This document shows positions 8,470 to 16,102 of a DNA stretch of 32,301 nt, one piece after another. Positions within the stretch are counted from its first letter, which is position 1; each line of letters begins with the position of its first letter. The stretch is taken from NCBI GenBank assembly GCA_942492225.1, contig CALODS010000023.1, forward strand, positions 1-32,301, in the 5' to 3' direction. Origin of the DNA: JAFGTX01 sp942492225 (GTDB taxonomy: Bacteria; Bacillota; Clostridia; Peptostreptococcales; Acidaminobacteraceae). The position numbers and the translations under genes are program-made. The notes under the pieces were generated by a model that had not been told where the DNA came from, did no database searches, and saw nothing but the letters and a program-made list of their open reading frames with translations.

Positions 8470-8623
8470 TTATTTCTGATTAGTTAGATTCTCTACTTCC
8501 CTCTCAAGTCGAGTTACTATATCCTCAAGATTCTTTTGTTTCGTCTTAGACTTTTCTAGTATATGTATAGATCGCATATATAATTAAAATCCATAGAGCT
8601 GCATTCAATAACTGCAACACCAT
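8470..8623 (-). pseudogene. Small membrane-anchored coiled-coil protein gene, frameshifted
   Basis: From ATG 8623 the frame reads MVLQLLNAALWILIIYAIYT YTRKV and stops; upstream in-frame codons could add VQFDWT if a non-ATG start is used. Removing one A from AAAA at about 8550-8553 continues KSKTKQKNLEDIVTRLEREV and ENLTNQK to TAA at 8470. The product would be a short membrane helix followed by a charged coiled coil, a type common in Clostridia and without a known role. It lies just outside the last attC-like site and could be the cargo of the first cassette in the minus direction. Confidence 0.55.
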
Positions 8624-8699
8624 CGTCCAGTCAAATTGAACTATTCTAACTGAACTTCACTTATTATAAATTTAAACACTTGTAATACTCACCTCTATT

Positions 8700-9086
8700 C
8701 GTTTCGGTGATTTAATATAACTCCCATATTCACGCACTCTTTCATATACAACTCTAATACATTTAATCTCTGAACTGTTTCATATATGATGCTAGACCGA
8801 TTGCGATATCTGTACTCTTTCAGCAATATTTGTAATTGTCTGTAGTTTTTTAGTAACCTTCTCAGCACATTATCTATCAATCTACATCGATACAAAAGCC
8901 CTTGTTTTCACAAAAGGGTAAAAGTTCTCTAAATATTATATTCTAAACATTCCACCAATATCCTTTATTTACCTATGCATATTTTGTAACCAATTAAATA
9001 CTTATACAATATAAAAACATACGTTTTTCCACTTCATATCACTCATTATAAATATATTGTTAAATGATAATAATTTTTTTTTACGA
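8700..9086. other. Intergenic region without a supported gene
   Basis: No convincing gene is seen. A minus-strand open stretch (8695-8895) needs a TTG start without a ribosome binding site and matches nothing recognised. The region is very AT-rich and lies between the end of the cassette array and the glycine riboswitch. An attachment site equivalent to attI could be here, but no sequence shows one. Confidence 0.5.
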
Positions 9087-9115
9087 TTGACAGTCTATTT
9101 GGGCTATGCTAATAT
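9087..9115 (+). promoter_or_regulatory. Sigma-A-type promoter of the riboswitch operon
   Basis: TTGACA (9087-9092) and TAATAT (9110-9115) are separated by exactly 17 bp. Transcription would start near 9122, just before the riboswitch. Confidence 0.85.
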
Positions 9116-9129
9116 GAGTATTAATTTAA

Positions 9130-9262
9130 TACGGCTCGGATGAAGGTAGCGGAATTTTGATAAAGACCGTTACTGGACGAACCTCTGGAGAGACTCATTT
9201 ATGAGCGCCGAAGGGGAAAGCTGCTGTTGCAGTGAAACTCTCAGGTACAAGGGACGGAGGAT
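9130..9262 (+). ncRNA. Glycine riboswitch
   Basis: The part from 9182 to 9261 carries the conserved aptamer core: CTCTGGAGAGAC, then GCGCCGAAGGGG, a variable helix (GCTGC, TTGCAGT), and AAACTCTCAGG, ACAAGGGACGGAGG. P1 forms from CCTC (9182-9185) and GAGG (9257-9260). The 50 nt before it do not form a clear second aptamer, so it looks like a singlet or a tandem with a degenerate first half. It senses glycine and controls the two downstream genes. Confidence 0.88.
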
Positions 9263-9300
9263 GATAATTACCACTTTTATTTGGTATGTTCAGATTTTCT

Positions 9301-9329
9301 GAGGCCAACCCATTGTTACCTCTTTTTTT
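9301..9329 (+). terminator. Intrinsic terminator of the riboswitch expression platform
   Basis: GAGG (9301-9304) pairs with CCTC (9319-9322), with inner AAC/GTT, followed by seven T (9323-9329). The CCTC could instead pair with the GGAGG at the end of the aptamer (9256-9260), giving an antiterminator. In that simple model glycine binding would promote termination, opposite to most gcvT switches; the direction needs testing. Confidence 0.6.
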
Positions 9330-9371
9330 GTTCTCTCAATAACAATACTTATCTTACAAAGGAGAATGAAA

Positions 9372-9641
9372 ATGAATGCATTTGTATCAAGACTAGGAAT
9401 GGATCAAAAAGGAATAATACAACAGGTTCCAACGGTTCTTTATCAACGACAAATCAACATTCTAAACATTAATCAATCTATAGTCGATGGTTATTTTACA
9501 ATGGTGATGCAAGTAGATTTATCTGATATGACGATTGAACTTAATGAGCTCCAAGAAGAGCTAAGCAACATCGGCAAGTCGCTACACTTAAAGATAAAGA
9601 TACAGCACGAAGAAATTTTTACTGCAATGCATACTATTTAG
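9372..9641 (+). CDS. ACT-domain protein, UPF0237 family (89 aa)
   Basis: The whole protein is one ACT domain: MNAFVSRLGMDQKGIIQQVP (strand 1, with the GxDxxG ligand-loop motif and helix 1), INILNINQSIVDGYFTMVMQ (strands 2 and 3), and a C-terminal helix ending IQHEEIFTAMHTI. ACT domains bind small ligands, usually amino acids, at dimer interfaces. I chose the ATG at 9372 because it sits 7 nt after AAAGGAG, while the ATG at 9366 is too close. The gene is followed 8 bp later by the UPF0210 gene and both are under a glycine riboswitch, so glycine or a related amino acid is a reasonable ligand (inference). Confidence 0.92.
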   Translation: MNAFVSRLGMDQKGIIQQVPTVLYQRQINILNINQSIVDGYFTMVMQVDLSDMTIELNELQEELSNIGKSLHLKIKIQHEEIFTAMHTI

Positions 9642-9649
9642 GAGGCGCC

Positions 9650-11011
9650 ATGAGAACATTTAATAACATTCTAGAGACAATCAATATGATTGACAAAGAA
9701 AATCTTGATATTCGTACCATTACCATGGGCATCTCTCTTTTAGATTGCTGTGATAAGGATGTAGTTGCTGTTGCACGGGAAAAAATCTATAATAAAATTA
9801 CAAGTTATGCAAAGGACCTTGTAAAAGTTGGAGAAGCAATTGAAGAAAAATATGGTATTCCCATTGTCAACAAACGTATTTCGGTTACCCCTATCGCACT
9901 TGTAGCACAAGCTTGTGATGATAAAGACTATGTAGCCTTTGCACAAACACTAGATGCTGCCGCAAAAAAGGTTGGTGTAAATTTTATTGGTGGGTTTTCT
10001 GCACTTGTAGAACGCGGATATACAAAAGGAGATAAAATTCTTATTGAATCTATTCCAAAAGCCCTTGCAGTCACTGACAGAGTCTGTGCCTCCATAAATG
10101 TAGGATCTTCAAAAGCTGGCATTAACATGGATGCCATCAAAGACTTAGGTACTATCATCAAAGCTACTGCATTTGAAACAAAAAATACAAATAGTATCGG
10201 ATGTGCCAAACTTGTTATTTTTGCGAATGCTGTTGATGATAATCCTTTCATGGCTGGCGCTTTTCATGGTGTCACAGGAGCAGAATGTGTCATTCACGTT
10301 GGCATTAGTGGTCCTGGTGTAGTAAAAGTTGCACTTGAAAAAGTTAAGGGTGCGCCTATTGATGTTGTTTCCGATACGATCAAGAAAACAGCCTTTAAAA
10401 TTACTCGTGTTGGTCAACTCGTAGCAACTGAAGCGTCTGAACGACTTGGTGTTCCTTTTGGCATCATCGATTTATCTCTTGCACCTACACCTGCCATTGG
10501 TGATAGCGTAGCAAGAATCCTTGAAGAAATAGGCTTAGACTATTGTGGATGTCATGGGACAACAGCTGCACTTGCACTACTTAACGATGCCGTAAAAAAA
10601 GGTGGTATTATGGCGTCTTCCCATGTTGGTGGACTTAGTGGTGCATTTGTTCCAGTTAGTGAAGACGAAGGCATGATTGCTGCTGTAAAATCTGGTGCTT
10701 TAACAATCGATAAATTGGAAGCTATGACATGTGTATGCTCTGTTGGTCTCGATATGATTGCAATACCAGGCGATACACCTGCCACTACTATCTCAGCCAT
10801 TATTGCTGATGAAGCTGCCATCGGTGTAATTAATAACAAAACAACTGGTGTACGTATCATCCCCGTCGTTGGTAAAACACTAGGGGATTCAGTTGAATTT
10901 GGGGGACTACTGGGTTCAGCGCCTATAATGAAGGTCAATAGTTTTTCTAGTGCCGAGATGATTAATAGAGGTGGTCGAATACCAGCACCCGTCCACAGTT
11001 TCAAAAATTAA
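9650..11011 (+). CDS. UPF0210 / PFL family protein (453 aa)
   Basis: Length and sequence fit the UPF0210 family (also called PFL family), which usually follows an ACT-domain gene as here. Recognisable stretches are NILETINMIDKENLDIRTIT near the start, a glycine-rich middle (ECVIHVGISGPGVVKVALEK), GVPFGIIDLSLAPTPAIGDS, and SSHVGGLSGAFVPVSEDEGM near residue 330. The C-terminus ends MINRGGRIPAPVHSFKN. Despite the name, no glycyl-radical RVxGY motif of true pyruvate formate-lyase is present. The biochemical role is unknown. AGGAGG lies 5 nt before the ATG at 9650. The glycine riboswitch upstream ties the pair to glycine metabolism or sensing. Confidence 0.92.
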   Translation: MRTFNNILETINMIDKENLDIRTITMGISLLDCCDKDVVAVAREKIYNKITSYAKDLVKVGEAIEEKYGIPIVNKRISVTPIALVAQACDDKDYVAFAQTLDAAAKKVGVNFIGGFSALVERGYTKGDKILIESIPKALAVTDRVCASINVGSSKAGINMDAIKDLGTIIKATAFETKNTNSIGCAKLVIFANAVDDNPFMAGAFHGVTGAECVIHVGISGPGVVKVALEKVKGAPIDVVSDTIKKTAFKITRVGQLVATEASERLGVPFGIIDLSLAPTPAIGDSVARILEEIGLDYCGCHGTTAALALLNDAVKKGGIMASSHVGGLSGAFVPVSEDEGMIAAVKSGALTIDKLEAMTCVCSVGLDMIAIPGDTPATTISAIIADEAAIGVINNKTTGVRIIPVVGKTLGDSVEFGGLLGSAPIMKVNSFSSAEMINRGGRIPAPVHSFKN

Positions 11012-11016
11012 AAAAA

Positions 11017-11052
11017 GTGTCTTAGCAATAAATCAACTAATTGCTAAGACAC
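11017..11052 (+). terminator. Hairpin terminator, probably bidirectional
   Basis: A perfect 13-bp stem GTGTCTTAGCAAT (11017-11029) and ATTGCTAAGACAC (11040-11052) with a 10-nt loop lies just after the UPF0210 stop. The A run on its left side gives a T tract for transcripts coming from the minus strand; the plus side has only a weak T tract. Confidence 0.8.
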
Positions 11053-11134
11053 CTTATCATTCGGTTTTATAATATTAATAATAATAACCTTAAAACAAAC
11101 TTTATTATATACTCTTAGTAAAAATAATCATCAA

Positions 11135-11719
11135 TTAAGACATTAACATATACTTTAAACGACTAAGAATATATGATTCCTCCACTGTCAATCCTGCTCG
11201 AAATTTATGAATATATGCTAAAAATTCATCTGATCGTCCCTCTTCTTTTAAGAATTTAACCATCGCCCTTGTTAAATGATCAATTACTATCAACTGCTCT
11301 TGAGCGAGCGACTGAATAAAATCATCAAAAGAACTCTCATCCTCAATCTTATTAATTATCATTTTTAAATCTTCATTTTTTGACTCATTTTTAAATTTAG
11401 CACTGTGATGTGTAAATTCTAGTGTTTCTGGATTCAGAGTATGTGATTTAACAATTTTATAATGTTCGAAATCTTGTAACTCTGACATTTTATACAAATC
11501 AAACTTTAGGGATTCTATCTTTGCCTCAAGTTCAACAACATTCTTACATTGGTTATTCGCTTTCATTCTCATCGTCATAATTTGACTTTTTAAATTATAA
11601 TTTTCGTTTGCGAGTCTTTTGATTTCATCAGCTGCTTGAAACGTATTCAATTTATATATTGTTATGGATAAGATAAGTGTAACGGCCAAAAGACTCATAT
11701 AGAGTATATACTTTTTCAT
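11135..11719 (-). CDS. Membrane-anchored coiled-coil protein (194 aa)
   Basis: The start is taken at MKKYILYMSLLAVTLILSIT because AAGGAG lies 6 nt before this ATG; an upstream in-frame ATG has no such site. One N-terminal transmembrane helix (about residues 3-22) is followed by a heptad-like coiled coil (ADEIKRLANENYNLKSQIMT, and VVELEAKIESLKFDLYKM). An unassigned helical C-terminal domain ends SYILSRLKYMLMS. Topology suggests a short cytoplasmic tail and an extracytoplasmic bulk, or the reverse. No family is recognised. It lies 53 bp downstream of the tyrosine recombinase on the same strand, so the two may share a transcript. Confidence 0.7.
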   Translation of the reverse strand: MKKYILYMSLLAVTLILSITIYKLNTFQAADEIKRLANENYNLKSQIMTMRMKANNQCKNVVELEAKIESLKFDLYKMSELQDFEHYKIVKSHTLNPETLEFTHHSAKFKNESKNEDLKMIINKIEDESSFDDFIQSLAQEQLIVIDHLTRAMVKFLKEEGRSDEFLAYIHKFRAGLTVEESYILSRLKYMLMS

Positions 11720-11772
11720 TCTTACTCCTTTAAATAAATTAAATATTGTCAACAACATTATAGTCTCAGTTA

Positions 11773-12798
11773 CTATAACATGTCCAGTGGATTTACTATT
11801 TTTTGTAACGATTGGGTCGTTACATGAGTATAAATTTCTGTCGTTTTACTACTTGCATGTCCCAATAATTCTTGTATGTAGCGAATATCAACACCACTAT
11901 CCAAAAGATGAGTCGCAAAGGAATGGCGTAAGCTATGAAATGAAACATGACGAGAAAATCCTAACGCATTTACACGTTGTTGATACACCTTTTGTAAGGT
12001 CCTTACATTAATTGGAGTACTTCCAATTTGACTTTCAAACAACCATTCTTTTGGTTGATAAATTTCATAATATAGACGTAATTGTTTAAGCATACTCTCT
12101 GAAAGAGGAGCAATGCGATCCTTTCGTCCTTTACCCTGCTTAATATTGACAACCATTCGATCACTATCAATATCTCTGATAGAAAGCGTCGCAACTTCAC
12201 TGACACGTAGGCCACAAGAATAAGCCATCATAAATGCCGTCTTATGTTTTAAATTTTCTGTACTATCAAATAGTTTCTTAACTTCCTCTTTGCTCATAAC
12301 TTTAGGTAATTTCTTCTCTTTTTTGGGACGCGGAATCTTAATCAACAGTCCATTAGATGATGCGCCTTCCAGTTTAAGGTGCATTTTTATCGCATTTATT
12401 GCTTGATTGCAATAAGCATGAGATTTTTTTTGTACATCTATTAGATGCAATAGATAATCCTGTATGCTCACCAAATCTCTTTTACCGCCAGCATAATGAA
12501 GATATCGCTCTAAATGACCTCTATATGCTCTAATAGTATTCGGACTATAACCGCCTAATTTCAGATGCTTTACAAGTTTTTCAATATCTCTACTTGTATC
12601 ATTGGAAGGAACAAGTGCAAGTTCACTATTAAGCTTATCACGTTTTGCAATAAGTGCCTCATATTTATCTAAAGGAAATATCCATAATCGCCGCCCACTA
12701 TCCCACTGGCCATCACCGATATCTTTCAACTCGTTAATATCCGTTTCATCATACTTAAGTGTTACTTTGACAATCATACCATCAATCCAAACTTTCAT
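11773..12798 (-). CDS. Tyrosine recombinase (Xer/IntI superfamily) with HARP-like N-terminal domain (341 aa)
   Basis: The start is the ATG at 12798; the GGAGGGTGAG before it is the ribosome binding site. All catalytic residues are visible: Arg 198 (SCGLRVSE), Lys 223 (GKGRKDR), His 288 and Arg 291 (HSLRHSF), His 314 (LLGHAS) and Tyr 323 (EIYTHV). Residues about 70-145 form the SAM-like core-binding domain (LKLGGYSPNTIRAYRGHLER). The first 55 residues are an added domain, MKVWIDGMIVKVTLKYDETD then WDSGRRLWIFPLDKYEALI, which looks like the HARP/annealing-helicase pattern. The extra helix that marks integron IntI, between the Lys and the HxxR box, is absent: that stretch is short (WLFESQIGSTPINVRTLQKV). 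It lies 3.3 kb from the array end and is the only complete recombinase in the window. Its target is unknown. Confidence 0.93.
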   Translation of the reverse strand: MKVWIDGMIVKVTLKYDETDINELKDIGDGQWDSGRRLWIFPLDKYEALIAKRDKLNSELALVPSNDTSRDIEKLVKHLKLGGYSPNTIRAYRGHLERYLHYAGGKRDLVSIQDYLLHLIDVQKKSHAYCNQAINAIKMHLKLEGASSNGLLIKIPRPKKEKKLPKVMSKEEVKKLFDSTENLKHKTAFMMAYSCGLRVSEVATLSIRDIDSDRMVVNIKQGKGRKDRIAPLSESMLKQLRLYYEIYQPKEWLFESQIGSTPINVRTLQKVYQQRVNALGFSRHVSFHSLRHSFATHLLDSGVDIRYIQELLGHASSKTTEIYTHVTTQSLQKIVNPLDML

Positions 12799-12877
12799 CT
12801 CACCCTCCATTTGTAAAAAAATGTATATATCATTATATCAAATTATTATCATAATGGAAATTTATTACACTTGTTTT

Positions 12878-13231
12878 TCAAAAAGGATTTTTGTAAATTG
12901 CGTCTCTTAATGGTAAGTGAATACTTCGCATATACCATAGAACATCAACAAGTGCATCAAAATATACAAAACTTTCTCCTCTTCTGCTAATTACAACCCA
13001 TTTAGAATCTTCTGGCAGATAAACGATTGATTGAAAAATCATCCCAAAATCATTGCCTTTTAAGACTGGTATGCAGACCTTTCCCTCATATGTACTAAAA
13101 GAAACTTGTTTGTCCAATTCACGCTCAATCATGGTCAATAAACTCATTACTCGCGTTGATAACTGCCTCTCTTTTAGATCAGATATTTCTAAACAAATTT
13201 GCGCCATAAAATTTTTATCTCGTCGTATCAT
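12878..13231 (-). CDS. Hypothetical protein (117 aa)
   Basis: The start is the ATG at 13231 (MIRRDKNFMAQICLEISDLK); GGAGG lies 6 nt upstream, so the ATG four codons earlier is unlikely. There is no signal peptide or membrane helix. The N-terminal third looks helical; the rest (VSFSTYEGKVCIPVLKGNDF, MIFQSIVYLPEDSKWVVISR, GESFVYFDALVDVLWYM) looks like a small alpha-beta domain. The family is not recognised. It lies 79 bp upstream of the tyrosine recombinase on the same strand and might be cotranscribed with it. This is weak evidence for a shared role. Confidence 0.65.
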   Translation of the reverse strand: MIRRDKNFMAQICLEISDLKERQLSTRVMSLLTMIERELDKQVSFSTYEGKVCIPVLKGNDFGMIFQSIVYLPEDSKWVVISRRGESFVYFDALVDVLWYMRSIHLPLRDAIYKNPF

Positions 13232-13430
13232 TAAACCCTCCATCTATAGAAATATTTGCAATTGTATACTTTATCAATAAAAATCAAAATTTGGAAATAT
13301 AATTTTCGAAAAAATCAGCAGAGATTGCTGACTTATCATTTTCATATAAAAATTCTGTAGTTCGCTACACCTAAACTGATATATCTAGATAGACCATATG
13401 AATAAAACTACCAAAGTTAGATAGAGTTAT

Positions 13431-14048
13431 CTATCCATTCTCTCCTAGTATTCCTTTGAAATATCCGTAAGCTTCTTGAGACCATTTATGATAATATTTT
13501 AGGGTAGCGCTATTATCATGCATCATTTCAAAATAATTATAAATACAAGCATCTATAGACTCATTAAACAAGCTGTTAACTAAAATTTCATTATTTTTAT
13601 CTTTCCGGCTTACTTTATCAGCAATAAATAGAATTTTTTCAATTGTTGATGGATGTTGCTTAAGTGTTATGTGACAACCCACAGCACTTAAAATTTCTTC
13701 ATCTCTTATCCCAAAAATCTCAACAGCTATAATTTTAGAAGCAATTTGATGCAATAATGTTGGCACATCCTCTTCATTTTTAAGAATCACATGTCCAAAA
13801 CTCCTACAAAAATTAACTTGGTCTTCATTTCTAACCACTTTACCAAGATCATGGAGATAGGCAGCGATAATACACTTATCGACATCAAACTCATAACGAG
13901 TACTTAATTCTCTAATCACTCCTATAACATCTAATGTATGTTGAAATATTTCAGATTCGCCAAACGCTTCAAAATAGGCATTAACATTTTCGTGTAAAAT
14001 TGAATCGTTTAGAATCATACCGTAAGTATCTAATAAAAGCTCTCTCAT
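13431..14048 (-). CDS. HD-domain hydrolase, YqeK-like (205 aa)
   Basis: The HD pattern is clear: His 37 (FQHTLDV), His 66-Asp 67 (AAYLHDLGKV), His 100 (LLHQIASK), His 126 (GCHITLK) and Asp 144 (FIADKVS). The last two segments, with I-AVGCHITLK and KILFIADKV, match the YqeK type, whose members hydrolyse diadenosine tetraphosphate symmetrically in Gram-positive bacteria. The housekeeping yqeK normally sits next to nadD, which is absent here, so this may be a paralogue with another substrate. The start is the ATG at 14048, 7 nt after AGAGGTG; the upstream GTG is part of that site. No partner genes are evident. Confidence 0.82.
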   Translation of the reverse strand: MRELLLDTYGMILNDSILHENVNAYFEAFGESEIFQHTLDVIGVIRELSTRYEFDVDKCIIAAYLHDLGKVVRNEDQVNFCRSFGHVILKNEEDVPTLLHQIASKIIAVEIFGIRDEEILSAVGCHITLKQHPSTIEKILFIADKVSRKDKNNEILVNSLFNESIDACIYNYFEMMHDNSATLKYYHKWSQEAYGYFKGILGENG

Positions 14049-14321
14049 ATTTGTCACCTCTTAACTTATCATGAACTTCCTCTCTTTTATTTATTGTTTT
14101 ATTCTATAAATTTTTAAGTGTATTTTGACTAAATCTTTTCCGTTCTATTTATAAAACAACTTATTTTACACAAAAACTCCCAAAAAAAATAATGGTTTTT
14201 TTCATGACACTCATAATTTTGTTTCTTTTATACCACTCTGTCACCTTTTTACTTATACTTCTGCTTTTATATATTTCTTATCCAGAAATAGAATACCCAT
14301 TATTAATCAATTTGTGTAGTA

Positions 14322-14801
14322 TTACAAGGTAATCTTCATCATATTAGTTTTCGTTTCTAGTTGGTAACGCTCAATTTTCAAGTGAAGTGCAACAGCTTTT
14401 TTTGCACTTTTTAAATACGCATCACTTGCTTTGTTTTCATCTTTAATGTAATTTAGGTATCTAGTGATACCTTCTTCATCCGTTCTTCCACCTGCGTATA
14501 TTAAAAATTTTGACAAATGTCGAATATAGCTTTTTATGGTTCGGGTACTGTAGCCACTTTCGATTAAATAAGCCTCCATTTTTAGTAGAGCCATACTATT
14601 AATTTGAATTGGTTTTAATCCAATATGTCCACTGTACTGATTTCTAATTTCTACCAAAGAATCATAAAACTCTAGCGGAAAAAGCCAACAATCACTGTTT
14701 TCATCCCACTTTCCACCGTCTATATGTCTTAGTTGATTCAAAACTATTGCCGAAGATGAAACTGACACCTTAACGGTCATACCATCGATCCAAACATTCA
14801 T
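14322..14801 (-). CDS. Truncated recombinase paralogue lacking the catalytic domain (159 aa)
   Basis: The protein is collinear with the first 155 residues of the tyrosine recombinase at 11773-12798. It begins MNVWIDGMTVKVSVSSS, keeps the KWDENSDCWLFPLEFYDSLV motif of the HARP-like domain, and has the core-binding domain (LIESGYSTRTIKSYIRHLSK, FLIYAGGRTDEEGITRYLNY). It stops at TAA 14322 right after KTNMMKITL, where the paralogue enters its catalytic domain. No catalytic remnant was found downstream. The ATG at 14801 has an excellent AGGAGGTATAGG in front and the frame is intact, so it may be translated. It could act as a DNA-binding modulator, or be the relic of an old duplication. Confidence 0.85.
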   Translation of the reverse strand: MNVWIDGMTVKVSVSSSAIVLNQLRHIDGGKWDENSDCWLFPLEFYDSLVEIRNQYSGHIGLKPIQINSMALLKMEAYLIESGYSTRTIKSYIRHLSKFLIYAGGRTDEEGITRYLNYIKDENKASDAYLKSAKKAVALHLKIERYQLETKTNMMKITL

Positions 14802-14993
14802 CACCTATACCTCCTAATGCCAAATTTAGCTAAAATCCACGCCACTGATCTACAGGATAAAGACGCTAATGGTAATTTATGTATTGTCAACAGTTTAACA
14901 TATTATAAAATAAATTGACAGAAAATTAAAATTTTTTAATAAGTCATTAAAAAAAATAGTAAGTTTAAATAGGAGTACCTTTCATCACTCACA

Positions 14994-15989
14994 TTATTTT
15001 TCGAATGGATCCTCTAATAATTTAACCCTTGTTTTTGTTGCATCTAATTCTACTCGCATCCCAAGAGGCAATGTTAACATCGGATGTGTGTGGCAACAAT
15101 CAAAATCTGCAATCATTGGTAATTCCTGTCCATTTAACACTTCTAGTAATACTTCGTAAGGTTGCCTACCTGATCCGCCATCTTTAAACAATTCATGTTT
15201 ACCTAGGATTATACCCGCAACTTTGTCAAAAACACCATTTACTTTTAACAAAGAAAAAGAACGTTCTATTGTTGCTATATCTTTTAACGAATCCTCTATT
15301 AACAATATATCGCCTTTTTTTATTTGAGGCATATACTCACTTCCCCAAAAACCGGCTAAAGTATTTAGATTTCCACCGATCAAACGACCCGTTACACATC
15401 CTTCGTAAATACACTTAACGTTATTTACATATTTCTCTTTTGAGCGATTTTGTGTTTCCCAATTGATCATCTCATCTGTCCAAAATTCTGGTGTTGCACA
15501 TGTAATTGGATAGGCATGCTCAAGTTCTAATAACCAATGAAAGTAGGCATAGGTCATCTCTACAAATGGCGGCAATTCTCCAAAAGAAGCAACAGAGGCT
15601 GGTCCGTAAAATGTTGTGATACCTGTTTTAGCATAAATTCCTAGTAAAATGGCGGTAACATCTGAATATCCAATGATTATTTTAGGATCTATTTGAAAGG
15701 CTTCATAGTCAATATAAGGCAGTAATGAATTTGAATTCATGCCACCAATTGTTGACATGACACATCTGACCTCTGGATTACGGATGAGTGCATTTAATTC
15801 TTCCGCTCTTTCTCTAATCGTACCTGAACGATAATAATCACTCTTACCTGTAAGATTCCCTTCAAGAACTTTATATCCTTGCTCTTCAAGGAAGTTGATA
15901 CTGCGTCTATGCCGATTTGGTGAAGCTGCTGTTATTGGTGCTGATGGCGAAAAAATCCCAATTGTATCTCCCTTTTTAAGACGTCTCAT
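14994..15989 (-). CDS. LD-carboxypeptidase / MccF-like, peptidase family S66 (331 aa)
   Basis: The catalytic triad of family S66 is readable: Ser 109 in IIGYSDVTAIL, Glu 232 in ILLIEDSL, and His 300 in DFDCCHTHPMLTLPLG. Family members cut the L-D bond of murein tetrapeptides in the cytoplasm during wall recycling, or (MccF type) inactivate processed microcin C-like toxins; there is no signal peptide, which fits both. The N-terminus MRRLKKGDTIGIFSPSAPI and the IRNPEVRCVMSTIGGMNSNS segment are typical. The start is the ATG at 15989, 6 nt after GGAGG. The gene stands alone between the recombinase fragment and a GNAT gene. Confidence 0.92.
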   Translation of the reverse strand: MRRLKKGDTIGIFSPSAPITAASPNRHRRSINFLEEQGYKVLEGNLTGKSDYYRSGTIRERAEELNALIRNPEVRCVMSTIGGMNSNSLLPYIDYEAFQIDPKIIIGYSDVTAILLGIYAKTGITTFYGPASVASFGELPPFVEMTYAYFHWLLELEHAYPITCATPEFWTDEMINWETQNRSKEKYVNNVKCIYEGCVTGRLIGGNLNTLAGFWGSEYMPQIKKGDILLIEDSLKDIATIERSFSLLKVNGVFDKVAGIILGKHELFKDGGSGRQPYEVLLEVLNGQELPMIADFDCCHTHPMLTLPLGMRVELDATKTRVKLLEDPFEK

Positions 15990-16102
15990 AAAGCCTCCAT
16001 TCAATAATTTTTATTTTTTAACTTACTGATTCCACTATCTGCTACATGCATCATCATAATTTCCTATATAGTTTATAATTTACTACAATATATGTGGATG
16101 AT

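Noticed and set aside
8695..8895. 66-residue minus-strand ORF
   Set aside because: It needs a TTG start, has no ribosome binding site and shows no recognisable motif.
10145..11004. Minus-strand ORFs inside the UPF0210 gene, and similar ORFs opposite pnp, the MATE gene and others
   Set aside because: They lie fully opposite well-supported genes, have no ribosome binding sites and no recognisable domains.
9650..11011. True pyruvate formate-lyase, as the family name suggests
   Set aside because: No glycyl-radical RVxGY motif near the C-terminus, no activase gene nearby and the protein is far too short.
11773..12798. Calling the recombinase a canonical integron integrase IntI
   Set aside because: The integron-specific extra helix between the catalytic Lys and the HxxR box is missing; it is therefore called only a Xer/IntI superfamily recombinase.
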